DNA from: Alicyclobacillus sp. ALC3
GTDB taxonomy: Bacteria; Bacillota; Bacilli; Alicyclobacillales; Alicyclobacillaceae
Direction: 5' to 3'
Length of the DNA stretch: 64,000 nucleotides
Assembly (NCBI RefSeq): GCF_028751195.1
Contig: NZ_CP066784.1
Location: 2,232,001-2,296,000 of the forward strand
Shown: piece by piece, positions 42,124 through 51,358 of the stretch
Layout: each line of letters opens with the position of its first letter
Numbering within the stretch: position 1 is the stretch's first letter
Program-made: the position numbers and the translations under genes
Notes under the pieces: generated by a model
What the model saw: only the letters and a program-made list of their open reading frames with translations
Databases searched by the model: none
Told to the model about the DNA's origin: nothing

Positions 42124-43197
42124 ATGATTAAGCACTCAATTGCAGTAATTCCGGGGGACGGCGTAGGTAACGAAGTCGTCCCTGCGGCTTTGAAGGTCCT
42201 CGAAACAGTTGCCGAGATTCACGGCGGAGTACAATTTGAGTGGACGCACTTCCCGTGGGGCTGCGAGTACTACTTGCAGCATCAAGTGATGATGCCGAGT
42301 GACGGAATTGCGACCTTGAAGTCCTTCGAGCAGATTTTCCTCGGTGCTGTCGGCATGCCGCAACTTGTCCCGGACCACATTTCGCTCGGCGGTCTACTGT
42401 TGAAAATTCGCCAGGAGCTCGAGCAATCTGTGAACGTCCGACCAGCTAAGCTTCTGCGCGGCATGAAGTCCCCGCTCGCTGAACCGCAGGCGTTTGACAT
42501 CCTTGTCGTGCGCGAGAATTCGGAAGGGGAGTACTCCGATGTCGGGGGTCGCGTGCACAACGGACAAGAGGAACTCGCCCTGCAGACCGCTGTCTTTACG
42601 CGCCGCGCGAGCGAACGCGTGATGAGGTACGCCTTTGAACAGGCGCAGCGCCGGCATGGCCGCGTGACGTCCGCAACGAAGTCGAACGGCCTCGCCCACA
42701 GCATGCCGTTTTGGGATGACGTGCTCAACACTGTGCACAAGTCGTACCCGGACGTTCACACCACGACAATGCATATCGACGCGCTCGCAGCCTTGTTCGT
42801 GATGAGACCACAGGTCATCGACGTGGTTGTCGCGTCCAACCTGTTCGGTGACATCCTGAGCGACATTGGCGGTGCGATTATGGGGAGTATCGGGATTGCC
42901 CCAGCGGCTAATCTGAACGTAGAGCGCAGATTCCCATCGATGTTCGAGCCTGTACACGGGTCGGCGCCGGACATCGCGGGACAAGGCATCGCGAACCCAA
43001 TTGGACAGATTTGGACGGCTAAAATGATGCTCGACTTCCTCGGCTACGAGGACATGGGGAACCTTATTTTGCAAGCAATCGAACACTCTCTGGTGGAAAA
43101 CGTCAAGACTGCCGACCTCGGCGGCACAGCAAACACCAGTGAAGTCACGGAGCACATCATTTCGCACATCCGTCACCTTGCGGACCACCAAGCGTAG
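42124..43197 (+). CDS. D-malate/tartrate dehydrogenase (decarboxylating), DmlA/TtuC-like
   Basis: 357 residues. Belongs to the isocitrate/isopropylmalate dehydrogenase family but has the DmlA/TtuC signature GAVGMPQLVPDHISLGGLLLK, NVRPAKLL, VRENSEGEYSDVGGR and FEPVHGSAPDIAG. It oxidises D-malate to pyruvate and CO2 with NAD and metal. Asp residues in SNLFGDILSDIGG bind the metal. It is third in the operon after oxygenase and permease. In known carnitine pathways D-malate arises from malic semialdehyde, fitting the ALDH next door. Confidence 0.88.
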   Translation: MIKHSIAVIPGDGVGNEVVPAALKVLETVAEIHGGVQFEWTHFPWGCEYYLQHQVMMPSDGIATLKSFEQIFLGAVGMPQLVPDHISLGGLLLKIRQELEQSVNVRPAKLLRGMKSPLAEPQAFDILVVRENSEGEYSDVGGRVHNGQEELALQTAVFTRRASERVMRYAFEQAQRRHGRVTSATKSNGLAHSMPFWDDVLNTVHKSYPDVHTTTMHIDALAALFVMRPQVIDVVVASNLFGDILSDIGGAIMGSIGIAPAANLNVERRFPSMFEPVHGSAPDIAGQGIANPIGQIWTAKMMLDFLGYEDMGNLILQAIEHSLVENVKTADLGGTANTSEVTEHIISHIRHLADHQA

Positions 43198-43221
43198 ACA
43201 ACCGAGAGGGAAGGGATTCAC

Positions 43222-44643
43222 TTGAAGAAAGACCTATACATCAACGGCGAATGGCTAAAAACGGACCACTACACAGAGCTCAGAGCGCCTTACGACCACC
43301 GCGTGATTGCTGAGATCGCGTCCGCCTCCGTTGCCGACGTGCATCACGCCATCGCTTCTGCAGACCGCGCTACCAAGGTCATGCGGAAGATGCCCGCGCA
43401 TCAGCGTGCGCAAATCCTCGAGAACCTCGCAATTTTGTTGAGAGAGAAGAGGGACGAAGCAGCCACAATTCTCGCAACAGAGGCGGCGAAGCCGCTGACC
43501 ACCGCATACGCTGAAGTCGACCGCACGATTCAGACCTACAAGTTTGCCGCTGAAGAGGCGAAGCGCATTCACGGCGAAACTCTCCCGATGGACGCGGCGC
43601 CAGGCGGTGAAGGTCGCGTCGCCTACATGGTGCGCGAACCGCTCGGCGTGATCGGCGCGATTACCCCATTCAACTTTCCGATGAACCTGGTGGCACACAA
43701 AGTCGGTCCGGCCATCGCAGCCGGCAACACTGTGGTTTTGAAGCCCGCCAGCCAAACGCCACTTTCTTCTCTGTTCCTCGCAGAACTGCTGGCAGAGGCA
43801 GGCCTTCCGGCTGGCGCCCTGAACGTCGTGACAGGCAGTGGGCGCACAGTCGGCGACCAGTTGGTGACCGACCCACGCATCAAGATGATCACGTTCACTG
43901 GCAGCCCAGGCGTCGGCACAAGCATTCGTCAGAAGGCGGGCTTGAAACGGGTGACATTGGAGCTCGGCTCGAACTCTGCCGTGATTGTCGACAACGGCGT
44001 CCCGCTCGACAAAGTCATTCCACGCTGCGTCGGCGGTGCATTTTCTTTCCAGGGTCAGGTCTGCATCTCACTGCAGCGGATTTACGTGCACGAGGCCTTG
44101 TACGAAGAGTTCGTCGAGCGATTCGTGGAGCAGACCAACGCCCTGAAAGTTGGCGACCCGCTCGATAAGGAGACATTTGTATCGGCGCTCATCTCGCAAG
44201 GAGATGTGCAGCGGTCACTCGACTGGATTGCGGAAGCTGTAGGCCAAGGCGCAGTGGTCGCAGCCGGCGGCACGGCGGAAGGAAACGTCCTGCATCCGAC
44301 CGTGATCCTAAACGTGCCTGTCGATGTAAAAGTGTCCTGCCAAGAGGTGTTTGCACCCATCGTGCTCATCAACAAGATTGCTTCAGTCGAAGAGGGCATC
44401 GAACTGGTGAACGACTCGCGGTTTGGACTGCAAGCCGGCATCTACACGGAAAACGTCCACAAGGCGCTCGACGCAGCGGACGAACTGCACGTAGGCGGCG
44501 TGATGATCAACGACATTCCAACCTTCCGCGTCGACCACATGCCGTACGGCGGCGTGAAAGACAGCGGTATGGGCCGCGAAGGGGTGCGTTTCGCCGTCGA
44601 AGAGATGACCGAGTTGAAACTCGTGGTGTTCAATCGCAACTGA
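43222..44643 (+). CDS. NAD(P)-dependent aldehyde dehydrogenase
   Basis: 473 residues. PFNFPMNLVAHKVGPAIAAGNTVVLKPAS (cofactor Lys), FTGSPGVG, active-site Glu in LELGSN and Cys in GQVCIS are all present. It falls near lactaldehyde/sulfolactaldehyde/phosphonoacetaldehyde dehydrogenases. In this operon it is the candidate malic-semialdehyde dehydrogenase. TTG start with a GGGAAGGG site, 24 bp after dmlA-like stop. A hairpin at 44681-44714 probably ends the operon. Confidence 0.88.
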   Translation: MKKDLYINGEWLKTDHYTELRAPYDHRVIAEIASASVADVHHAIASADRATKVMRKMPAHQRAQILENLAILLREKRDEAATILATEAAKPLTTAYAEVDRTIQTYKFAAEEAKRIHGETLPMDAAPGGEGRVAYMVREPLGVIGAITPFNFPMNLVAHKVGPAIAAGNTVVLKPASQTPLSSLFLAELLAEAGLPAGALNVVTGSGRTVGDQLVTDPRIKMITFTGSPGVGTSIRQKAGLKRVTLELGSNSAVIVDNGVPLDKVIPRCVGGAFSFQGQVCISLQRIYVHEALYEEFVERFVEQTNALKVGDPLDKETFVSALISQGDVQRSLDWIAEAVGQGAVVAAGGTAEGNVLHPTVILNVPVDVKVSCQEVFAPIVLINKIASVEEGIELVNDSRFGLQAGIYTENVHKALDAADELHVGGVMINDIPTFRVDHMPYGGVKDSGMGREGVRFAVEEMTELKLVVFNRN

Positions 44644-44680
44644 CGAACGGCAACTGACGAACGGCAGCAGGGCGACAACA

Positions 44681-44714
44681 GGGCTGTCCCCACCGTGTCT
44701 GACAGGGGGCAGCC
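44681..44714 (+). terminator. Probable terminator hairpin after the aldehyde dehydrogenase gene
   Basis: GGGCTGTCCCC (44681-44691) pairs with GGGGGCAGCC (44705-44714) across 13 nt. No long T-run follows (TGAATTGTTT). Confidence 0.5.
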
Positions 44715-44813
44715 TGAATTGTTTCGATTCCGCCGCCCGGGACCAGCGACTGTAACAACCCAAGTCACCGAACTTCCGCGACGAACCTTCCTCCTTTGGT
44801 CCCGCCCGCCGTC

Positions 44814-45680
44814 CTACTTCACCAAATCCCGGTAGAGATTCGGTCGGCGCAGTCGGTAGTAATCAACCGTGGCGTCGCGGTCGGCCAAGTCATTCACGTC
44901 GATGTCGCAGACGAACAGTCCCGCATCGGGTTGCGCCTCAATCAACCACTCGCCGTTCGGGTGCATGCAGCAGGAACCGCCGCAGAAGTCTGTGTCGAAC
45001 TCGGGACCGAGGCGGTTGACGGTCGCGGCAAAAACTCCGTTCTCGAGCGCCCGCGCCGCAGTGAACGTGCGGTGCCACGGGCCAAACGGGTGCATGTTGT
45101 CGGCCGGAAAGAGGATAATCTGCGCGCCGTGCAGGCCCGCGATGCGGGCGCCTTCCGGGAACTCGACGTCAAAGCAAATTTGCACCGCCAACTTGCCCCA
45201 CGGCGTCTGCCACACCGGGAAGACGTCTCCCGGCACAAAAGACTCCGCTTCGCTCCCGAACAAATGCACCTTTGCGTATGTGCCGACCAGCCCTTGCGGC
45301 GATACGAGGGAGGCCGCATTATACAGTGGCATGTCCCGTCCGTCCCCCGCCATCTCCACGCCGTACCGCGACGTCCCGTGCTCAACGGTCTGCGCTCGGT
45401 AGGATGGGTGCCCGAACACGATAAACAAATCTTCCCGGGCGGCGACCTCTTGCATGCGCGCCAACCAATCGAGCTCGTCTTGCGGTGTCGGCCGCCTCTC
45501 CCAGTACTCCGGGTAGTACCCTGTGACGTACAGTTCCGGATACGCGAGCAAGTTCACCTGCCGCCCGCTGCGGCCGGCTTCCGCCGCATAACGCTCCATC
45601 TGACCCAGCGTGCCTTCCATGTCCTTGACCACAGGCGTATCCTGAACAAGACCAAGGCGCATCCAGTCCCGTTGCTCCAC
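44814..45680 (-). CDS. Carbon-nitrogen hydrolase (nitrilase superfamily)
   Basis: 288 residues. The Glu-Lys-Cys triad is in YPELYVTGY, YAKVHLFGSE and QICFDVEFPE. The family hydrolyses amide bonds; this branch resembles beta-ureidopropionase/N-carbamoyl amidases. GTG 45680 has CGGAGGGA six nt upstream. It is divergent from the DUF3311-symporter pair, and is convergent with the quaternary-amine operon, so its link to that pathway is only positional. Confidence 0.88.
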   Translation of the reverse strand: MEQRDWMRLGLVQDTPVVKDMEGTLGQMERYAAEAGRSGRQVNLLAYPELYVTGYYPEYWERRPTPQDELDWLARMQEVAAREDLFIVFGHPSYRAQTVEHGTSRYGVEMAGDGRDMPLYNAASLVSPQGLVGTYAKVHLFGSEAESFVPGDVFPVWQTPWGKLAVQICFDVEFPEGARIAGLHGAQIILFPADNMHPFGPWHRTFTAARALENGVFAATVNRLGPEFDTDFCGGSCCMHPNGEWLIEAQPDAGLFVCDIDVNDLADRDATVDYYRLRRPNLYRDLVK

Positions 45681-45855
45681 GTTGCATCCCTCCGTGATCA
45701 AACATTCACCTATCCGAGCACAAATCCTGCTGTTAGAATTTCACACAATACTCTCTTCTATACTTAGATTCTGAAAAGCTTCATAATGATGTAAAATAGA
45801 TTTGGCCTAGGTCTCATTTACTGGCCAGAAGTCGGAATCGAGAGGAGGTAAAGCC

Positions 45856-46062
45856 GTGAACAACACTTCGAAGCCCCGGGCGAGCCGGTGGTGGTATCTG
45901 CTCGCGCTGATTCCCCTGATTGGAACGCTGTTCCCGTCGTTCTACGCATCGACGACACCCATGCTATGGGGCATCCCGTTCTTCTACTGGTACCAGATGA
46001 TGTGGGTTATCATCAGCGCGGTCATCACGTGGATTATGTATTCAGCTCTCAAAAATGGTTGA
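45856..46062 (+). CDS. DUF3311 small membrane protein
   Basis: 68 residues with two membrane segments (WWYLLALIPLIGTLFPSF and YQMMWVIISAVITWIMY). Matches DUF3311, which is typically the small partner encoded just before SSS-type symporters. GTG start with GAGGAGG. The symporter follows by 21 bp. Confidence 0.85.
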   Translation: MNNTSKPRASRWWYLLALIPLIGTLFPSFYASTTPMLWGIPFFYWYQMMWVIISAVITWIMYSALKNG

Positions 46063-46083
46063 CAAAGGAGGCGAACGACGTCA

Positions 46084-47595
46084 ATGAACGGTACCGCTTT
46101 AACTGTGTTTATCATTCTATTCTTATTTGTAACGGTGTTGGGTTTTGTAGCGGCTCGCTGGCGCCGGGGCGACCTCAGCCAACTTGAGGAATGGGGCCTT
46201 GCAGGACGCCGGTTCGGGACAATCGTTACCTGGTTTCTTGTCGGCGGCGACCTCTACACTGCGTATACTTTCATTGCTGTGCCAGCGCTCATGTACGGTG
46301 CCGGCGCCCTCGGTTTTTACGCCGTACCTTACACGATTGTTGTCTATCCGATCTTCTTTATGATTTTGCCGCGGTTCTGGTCGGTCGCCAAGAAACATGG
46401 CTACGTGACCGCTGCTGACTTCGTCGAAGGCCGCTTCGGCGACAAGACGCTGGCTCTCGCCATCGCTGTCACCGGAATCGTCGCCACAATGCCGTACATC
46501 GCGCTACAGTTGACTGGTATGCAAGCTGTCCTCGGCGCGATGGGACTTGGTGGTGACTGGCCCCTCATCATCGCGTTCGTCATCCTGGCCGTCTATACCT
46601 ACAGCAGTGGACTGCGGGCGCCTGCGATGATCGCGATTGTCAAAGACCTGCTGATCTATATCACTGTGATTGTCGCCATTATTGTTATCCCCATTAAACT
46701 CGGCGGCTTTGGCCACATCTTTGCGAGCGCCGCCAAGGCGTTGCCGACGCACACACCACCGGGCTCGTTTATCCCATCTGCTACGGCGTTCTCCGTTTAC
46801 GGCACCTTGGCGTTTGGCTCAGCCCTTGCACTGTTCCTCTACCCGCACGCCATGACAGGCGTGTTTAGCGCCAATAGCCGCAAGACCGTGCAACGCAACA
46901 TGGCGTTATTGCCCGCTTACTCGTTCGCGCTGGGCATTATCGCTCTGCTCGGCTTCATGGCACTTGCCGCCGGAGTCAAAGTAACGTCGAGCTCGCAAGC
47001 CGTACCAGCCTTGTTTTTGAAAGAGTTCCCAAGCTGGTTCGCTGGCTTTGCCTTCGCGGCCATCGCGATTGGCGCGCTCGTGCCCGCTGCCATCATGTCC
47101 ATCGCGGCCTCCAACCTATTCACCCGCAACATCTACCGGGCCTACTTTAAACGCAGCGCAACGCCACAACACGAGGCCAAGGTGGCTAAAATCGTTTCAC
47201 TGCTCGTGAAGCTCGGCGCCCTGGTGTTCATTCTCGGATTCCCGCAGACCTACGCAATTAGCATGCAGCAGGTTGGCGGCATCCTCATTCTGCAAACCCT
47301 GCCGGCACTGGTCTTGGGCCTCTACACCCGGTGGTTCCACCGCCGTGCCCTGCTCCTCGGCTGGCTGGCTGGGATTATCTACGGGATTTACATGTGGGGA
47401 AGCACAGGCTACAAGTCGACCGTGTACGTGCTGCACATCGGCGGCGCCGCAATTGGTGCCTACGCTGCCATCTGGGCGCTCATCCTGAACATCGTCGTGA
47501 CAGTCGTGCTGACGTGGGTGTTCAATGCGGCCAAACTGTCGCGTGGTCAAGACACCACCGACGAGGAGGACTACCAACTGGAGGCGAACGCCTGA
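46084..47595 (+). CDS. Sodium:solute symporter family transporter
   Basis: 503 residues with 13 membrane segments. EEWGLAGRRFG, DLYTAYTFIAVPALMYGAGA and GALVPAAIMSIAASNLFTRN fit the SSS family, monocarboxylate-type (MctP-like). It should import an organic acid or related solute with sodium. AAAGGAGG precedes ATG. Cotranscribed with DUF3311. Substrate unknown; neighbouring nitrilase could supply an idea (amide-derived acid) but nothing more. Confidence 0.9.
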   Translation: MNGTALTVFIILFLFVTVLGFVAARWRRGDLSQLEEWGLAGRRFGTIVTWFLVGGDLYTAYTFIAVPALMYGAGALGFYAVPYTIVVYPIFFMILPRFWSVAKKHGYVTAADFVEGRFGDKTLALAIAVTGIVATMPYIALQLTGMQAVLGAMGLGGDWPLIIAFVILAVYTYSSGLRAPAMIAIVKDLLIYITVIVAIIVIPIKLGGFGHIFASAAKALPTHTPPGSFIPSATAFSVYGTLAFGSALALFLYPHAMTGVFSANSRKTVQRNMALLPAYSFALGIIALLGFMALAAGVKVTSSSQAVPALFLKEFPSWFAGFAFAAIAIGALVPAAIMSIAASNLFTRNIYRAYFKRSATPQHEAKVAKIVSLLVKLGALVFILGFPQTYAISMQQVGGILILQTLPALVLGLYTRWFHRRALLLGWLAGIIYGIYMWGSTGYKSTVYVLHIGGAAIGAYAAIWALILNIVVTVVLTWVFNAAKLSRGQDTTDEEDYQLEANA

Positions 47596-48013
47596 GGAGA
47601 GTTGGACGCAGGAACGGTCGAGGTTCGGATTGGCGCCTGACCTCGGGACGCTCTAGACACGCCCCTCCGATGTTGACCGGTGACAACTGACTGACAGGGC
47701 ATGGGGCTGCGGACTGCCACCGAGTACGGTGTGGTTCGCGGCCCCTCGCCTGTGGCCTTGACCGTTGCCAGGTGAGAACACACTGGGGTCAGACCGAGCG
47801 GATATTCGTAAAGCATATAAAAAACTGCTCTTTACAAGCAGTTTAATCACAAGAACATATGTTCGTTTCTTGGGGCAATTAAAGTAAAAATGTTCAACCG
47901 CAATTTTTATATTATTAGTCTAAATCAAGAAAAATTATAAGTCTATACTTGACCTTTAAAAAAAATTATGATATGTGAGCCGCCGTTGGAATCGCTGAAG
48001 GAGGCTCGTACAC
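47596..48013. other. Intergenic interval, composition change and hairpins
   Basis: 47702-47748 forms a long hairpin (GGGGC...GCCCC, inner CACC/GGTG). AAACTGCT (47822-47829) pairs with AGCAGTTT (47837-47844) ahead of AAT. GC content drops sharply after about 47800. TTGACC (47949-47954) and TATGTG 17 bp later form the likely promoter of the next gene. Confidence 0.5.
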
Positions 48014-49246
48014 ATGAATAAAATCAAATTGCTACAACCTTTTATGACTTCCCGTTCATTTACTGCACTCTGGGGCGGGCAACTCTTTTCAGAACTGGGA
48101 AATCAAGCGTTCGGGGTCATTTTACCGTTGGTGGTTTATTCGTTGACGGGTTCAGTTTTGACCATGGCACTCATCATGACCCTGAGAGTTCTTCCTCAAA
48201 TCCTGCTTCAACCGTTCACGGGTGTCATGGTTGATCGATTACCTAGAGTCTCGGTAATGCTAACGTCTGATTCGCTACGGTTCGTCTTACTTATGGTTCT
48301 CAGTATCCTTGGGATTTATCATCGCCTAAGTATTTACGCTTTGGATGTTAGTGTATTTATGTACGGTGCGATGTCCGTCCTCTTTCGACCTGCATATATG
48401 GCACTGAGAAGGCAGATATTCACTCCGGAAATCAGAAATTCTGCCATTTCCCTCACACAAGTCAGTAGTCAACTAACTAGCCTGGTGGGACCATCTCTCG
48501 GTGGTTTGCTCATGACCTTCGGATCGTCAGTAGTTGGCTTTATATTTGATGCTGTGACATTCGCCTTTTCCATCGTCAGTTTATTGTTTATTCGAAGCAC
48601 AGATGCAAGGTTAAAGCAGCATCGTTTAACATCTCAAAAACAGACCTTTACGAAGGAGTTGCTTGCTGGGTATCGAGAGACAGTGAGGCACCCTTGGATT
48701 TGGGTCGGTATTTTGTCTTGGACTTTTATTATCATTTCTTACAGCGGCATCATTCCAATTCTCTTGCCATGGTTGCTGAAAATTCATCTCAAGGATCCTG
48801 ACTATGCTTACGGCTTAGTCGTTTCCATGTCGGGAGTCGGTGCTGTATTTGCGGGTATTATTGCTGGTTGGGTACATAGGTGGAGACATAGGGGGGTGAT
48901 TTCCTATGGAGCAGTTGCCATCCAAGGCTTAGCCTTACTGGGTATGTCGCTCATACGGTGGTTACCTGGTCTCATGATGCTGATGGCAGTAAGTTCCGCA
49001 GGTAGCATGTTATTCGGGATTATACACGAAGGTATTCTGCAGGAATTGGTTCCGAACGAATACTTTGGGCGAGTCATTAGCCTTGAGATATTCTCTGCTT
49101 CGATTGCGCAACCCATTGGTTATTTATTAACGGGTGCACTATTCCACAATATCGGCGGCATTTACACAATGATGATGGAGGCAGGTACGATGGCTTTGGT
49201 CGTACTGTTAACATTGTGCATTCCCTCAATCAGGAAATTCAATTAG
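48014..49246 (+). CDS. MFS transporter (MFS_3/macrolide-efflux type)
   Basis: 410 residues, 12 membrane segments. FTALWGGQLFSELGNQAFGVILP and GVMVDRLPRVSVM are typical of MefA-like/enterobactin-type exporters. Its base composition is clearly AT-richer than the flanks and codon use is different, consistent with recent transfer. AAGGAGG precedes ATG. It lies in the island 47.8-49.9 kb with an unknown membrane gene. Efflux of a hydrophobic compound is the family expectation. Confidence 0.88.
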   Translation: MNKIKLLQPFMTSRSFTALWGGQLFSELGNQAFGVILPLVVYSLTGSVLTMALIMTLRVLPQILLQPFTGVMVDRLPRVSVMLTSDSLRFVLLMVLSILGIYHRLSIYALDVSVFMYGAMSVLFRPAYMALRRQIFTPEIRNSAISLTQVSSQLTSLVGPSLGGLLMTFGSSVVGFIFDAVTFAFSIVSLLFIRSTDARLKQHRLTSQKQTFTKELLAGYRETVRHPWIWVGILSWTFIIISYSGIIPILLPWLLKIHLKDPDYAYGLVVSMSGVGAVFAGIIAGWVHRWRHRGVISYGAVAIQGLALLGMSLIRWLPGLMMLMAVSSAGSMLFGIIHEGILQELVPNEYFGRVISLEIFSASIAQPIGYLLTGALFHNIGGIYTMMMEAGTMALVVLLTLCIPSIRKFN

Positions 49247-49355
49247 CATTCTCCACGATGATGCCATTCAGGTTATTTGGGAGCATAGATGCGACAAGCC
49301 GCCTGCGCATGGATATACACGTCACAGAGGCTACTATCATTAGGAAGGGGAGTAG

Positions 49356-49928
49356 ATGATGGACGATTTGAAGGCAGCCCGCATTTACGCTTACACCAGA
49401 ACATCGTACCTCGTGATTTACTCTATTGTACTAATAGGGTTCCTTGTGTGGGCTTTGACCCTAATGTCTCGTTTACCATCGATCCACGGGACTGTGTCAA
49501 ACTGGTTTCAATTCGACACTCCGTGGGTCTGCATTGTCGTTCTGATCTGGATACCAGCGCTTCAGAACATTTCTTACCGCAGGAATGTGATCAATATTCT
49601 AGTAGACAAGGCGAACTCAACGTGCATGATAGAAGAAGGGACATTTGCTGGGCGCTGGAGACTTCACAAAAAGTCACCGCGATCCATGTCAACTACGAAA
49701 GTTCTCACAATCGTTGGATTAGCATTGATCGCTGTCATTATCGCCACCAATCTCGCTGAGTTACAACAAGCCATAGAGCCTACAACCAAAGTGTATGCTG
49801 TTCAAGGTCTGTGTGAAGCGGGCTGTCTGATGGGGATTGGTACACCCCTGTCATCTTTCTGGAAATACCCCTACCTGGTAGCCGTCCGCCAAGGGGACAA
49901 GTGGCTTAGCCTGCAATACCGTGACTGA
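49356..49928 (+). CDS. Membrane protein of unknown function
   Basis: 190 residues. Membrane segments at about 19-39, 55-73 and 114-132; the C-terminal 55 residues include a GLCEAGC cysteine pair and end in KYPYLVAVRQGDKWLSLQYRD. I do not recognise it. GGGGAG is three nt from ATG, with a second ATG next to it that has better spacing. AT-rich like its MFS neighbour, 110 bp away, and followed by a good terminator. Possibly the partner of the exporter. Confidence 0.65.
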   Translation: MMDDLKAARIYAYTRTSYLVIYSIVLIGFLVWALTLMSRLPSIHGTVSNWFQFDTPWVCIVVLIWIPALQNISYRRNVINILVDKANSTCMIEEGTFAGRWRLHKKSPRSMSTTKVLTIVGLALIAVIIATNLAELQQAIEPTTKVYAVQGLCEAGCLMGIGTPLSSFWKYPYLVAVRQGDKWLSLQYRD

Positions 49929-49946
49929 GGTATCGAAGTTTAAACA

Positions 49947-49973
49947 GCGTGCCAAATCATCCGATTGGCACGC
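49947..49973 (+). terminator. Intrinsic terminator after the AT-rich island
   Basis: GCGTGCCAA (49947-49955) / TTGGCACGC (49965-49973), perfect 9-bp stem, 9-nt loop, then CGCTTCTTT. Confidence 0.75.
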
Positions 49974-50035
49974 CGCTTCTTTGCGATTGTGGGTTTCCAA
50001 ACAATTGCGAAGCCATATGTGAAATCGCTCGTTGC

Positions 50036-51274
50036 TCAGTTCTGCACAGCCTGCGAGGCCAAACTGCCCACCGTAGCCAGCACTCGCTCGAGCTCTTCCA
50101 CCGTGTTGTACGGAGCCATGCCGACGCGCACCAGCCCGCCAATCGACTCAATCCCAAGTTCCTTGACCAAGGTCATTGCGTAGAAGTCGCCGTTCCAGAC
50201 GTAAATCCCCTGGTCGCCCAGCGCTTCCGCCACTTTATCCGACGTGACACCTGCAAGCGTGAAGGAGACGGTCGGCGCCCGCAGGACATCGCCGACAGGT
50301 GGGCCGTACACTGTGACGCCGGGGATGTCTTGCAATCCCTGATAGAGACGGCGAGCCAATTCGTGCTCGTATTCGTAGATTCGGCGCATACCGGAGATGA
50401 TTTTCTCCCTGCGCGTCAGCGCACTGACATCGCCAAAGCTGGCGAGGAAATTCACAGCCGCGGTCGCTCCAGCCAGTGCCGCGTGATTCAGCGTCCCTGT
50501 TTCAATCTTCTCCGGCGCTGATTCCAATTGTGGGCGAACCTTATCCGTCACCAACTCATCAAGCGCGCCAGGTTTCGAGTAGAGCACACCGATGTGCGGG
50601 CCAAAGAACTTGTACACGGAGCAGAGCAGGAAGTCGACGTCAAGCGTCACCACATCGATGACGCCGTGCGGCGCAAAGTGAACGGCATCAACGACAAGCT
50701 GCGCACCCACCTCGCGGGTCCACTGCCGGATGAGCGGGATGTCGTTGACCGTGCCGACCGCATTCGACGCGTACCCGACGGCAACGAGTTTAGTCTGCGG
50801 CGTCATCAACCGTTTGAACGCATCCATGTCAAGCGATGCGCTCTCCAGCACCGGAACCTGTTTGACAACCACGCCAAACCGCTCCAACGTGAGCCAAGGC
50901 GCGACGTTGGAATCGTGATCAAGCTTCGTGACAATCACTTCGTCGCCCGGCTGCAGTTTGCGGCTGAATGCCCGTGCCAGAGCGAAATTCATCGTCGTCA
51001 TGTTCTGTCCAAGCGAGATCTGCATTGCATCGGTGGCGCCAAGCAAATCAGCGAGCGCCTGCCTTGCCCCGTAAATGACGCCGTCCGTCTCCCGACTGGC
51101 AGCGAACAGTCCGTGCGTGTTGGCGTTCGAGGTCTTGTAGTAGTCGCTGATGGCGTCAATCACGGACTGCGGCACCTGTGTGCCACCGGGTCCATCTAGG
51201 TAGGCGACTGGCTGCCCCGCTACTTCACGCCGTAAGGAAGGAAACTGGTCGCGACACGCAAACACTTCTCCCAT
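50036..51274 (-). CDS. Cysteine-desulfurase-like PLP enzyme
   Basis: About 412 residues. Fold-type I aminotransferase class V: substrate region FPSLRREVAGQPVAYLDGPGGTQ, Asp196 in VVDAVHFAPH and PLP Lys222 in SVYKFFGPHIG. It matches the cysteine desulfurase-like VC1184/TIGR01976 group; no clear catalytic Cys loop is seen near the C-terminus, so sulfur transfer is uncertain. ATG 51274 follows GGAGGG. Stands between a terminator and an SDR gene 84 bp upstream. Confidence 0.85.
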   Translation of the reverse strand: MGEVFACRDQFPSLRREVAGQPVAYLDGPGGTQVPQSVIDAISDYYKTSNANTHGLFAASRETDGVIYGARQALADLLGATDAMQISLGQNMTTMNFALARAFSRKLQPGDEVIVTKLDHDSNVAPWLTLERFGVVVKQVPVLESASLDMDAFKRLMTPQTKLVAVGYASNAVGTVNDIPLIRQWTREVGAQLVVDAVHFAPHGVIDVVTLDVDFLLCSVYKFFGPHIGVLYSKPGALDELVTDKVRPQLESAPEKIETGTLNHAALAGATAAVNFLASFGDVSALTRREKIISGMRRIYEYEHELARRLYQGLQDIPGVTVYGPPVGDVLRAPTVSFTLAGVTSDKVAEALGDQGIYVWNGDFYAMTLVKELGIESIGGLVRVGMAPYNTVEELERVLATVGSLASQAVQN

Positions 51275-51358
51275 TCCCAAGCCCTCCAATTCTAGTTGGT
51301 CTACCCGTTCTACTTTTACTCGCGGAAAATGTACGTGCGAAGCGAGTGATTGAATCTT

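Noticed and set aside
49289..49759. 156-codon frame overlapping the unknown membrane protein
   Set aside because: The competing frame at 49356 has the ribosome site and membrane segments; this one is hydrophilic and His/Arg-rich without a start signal.
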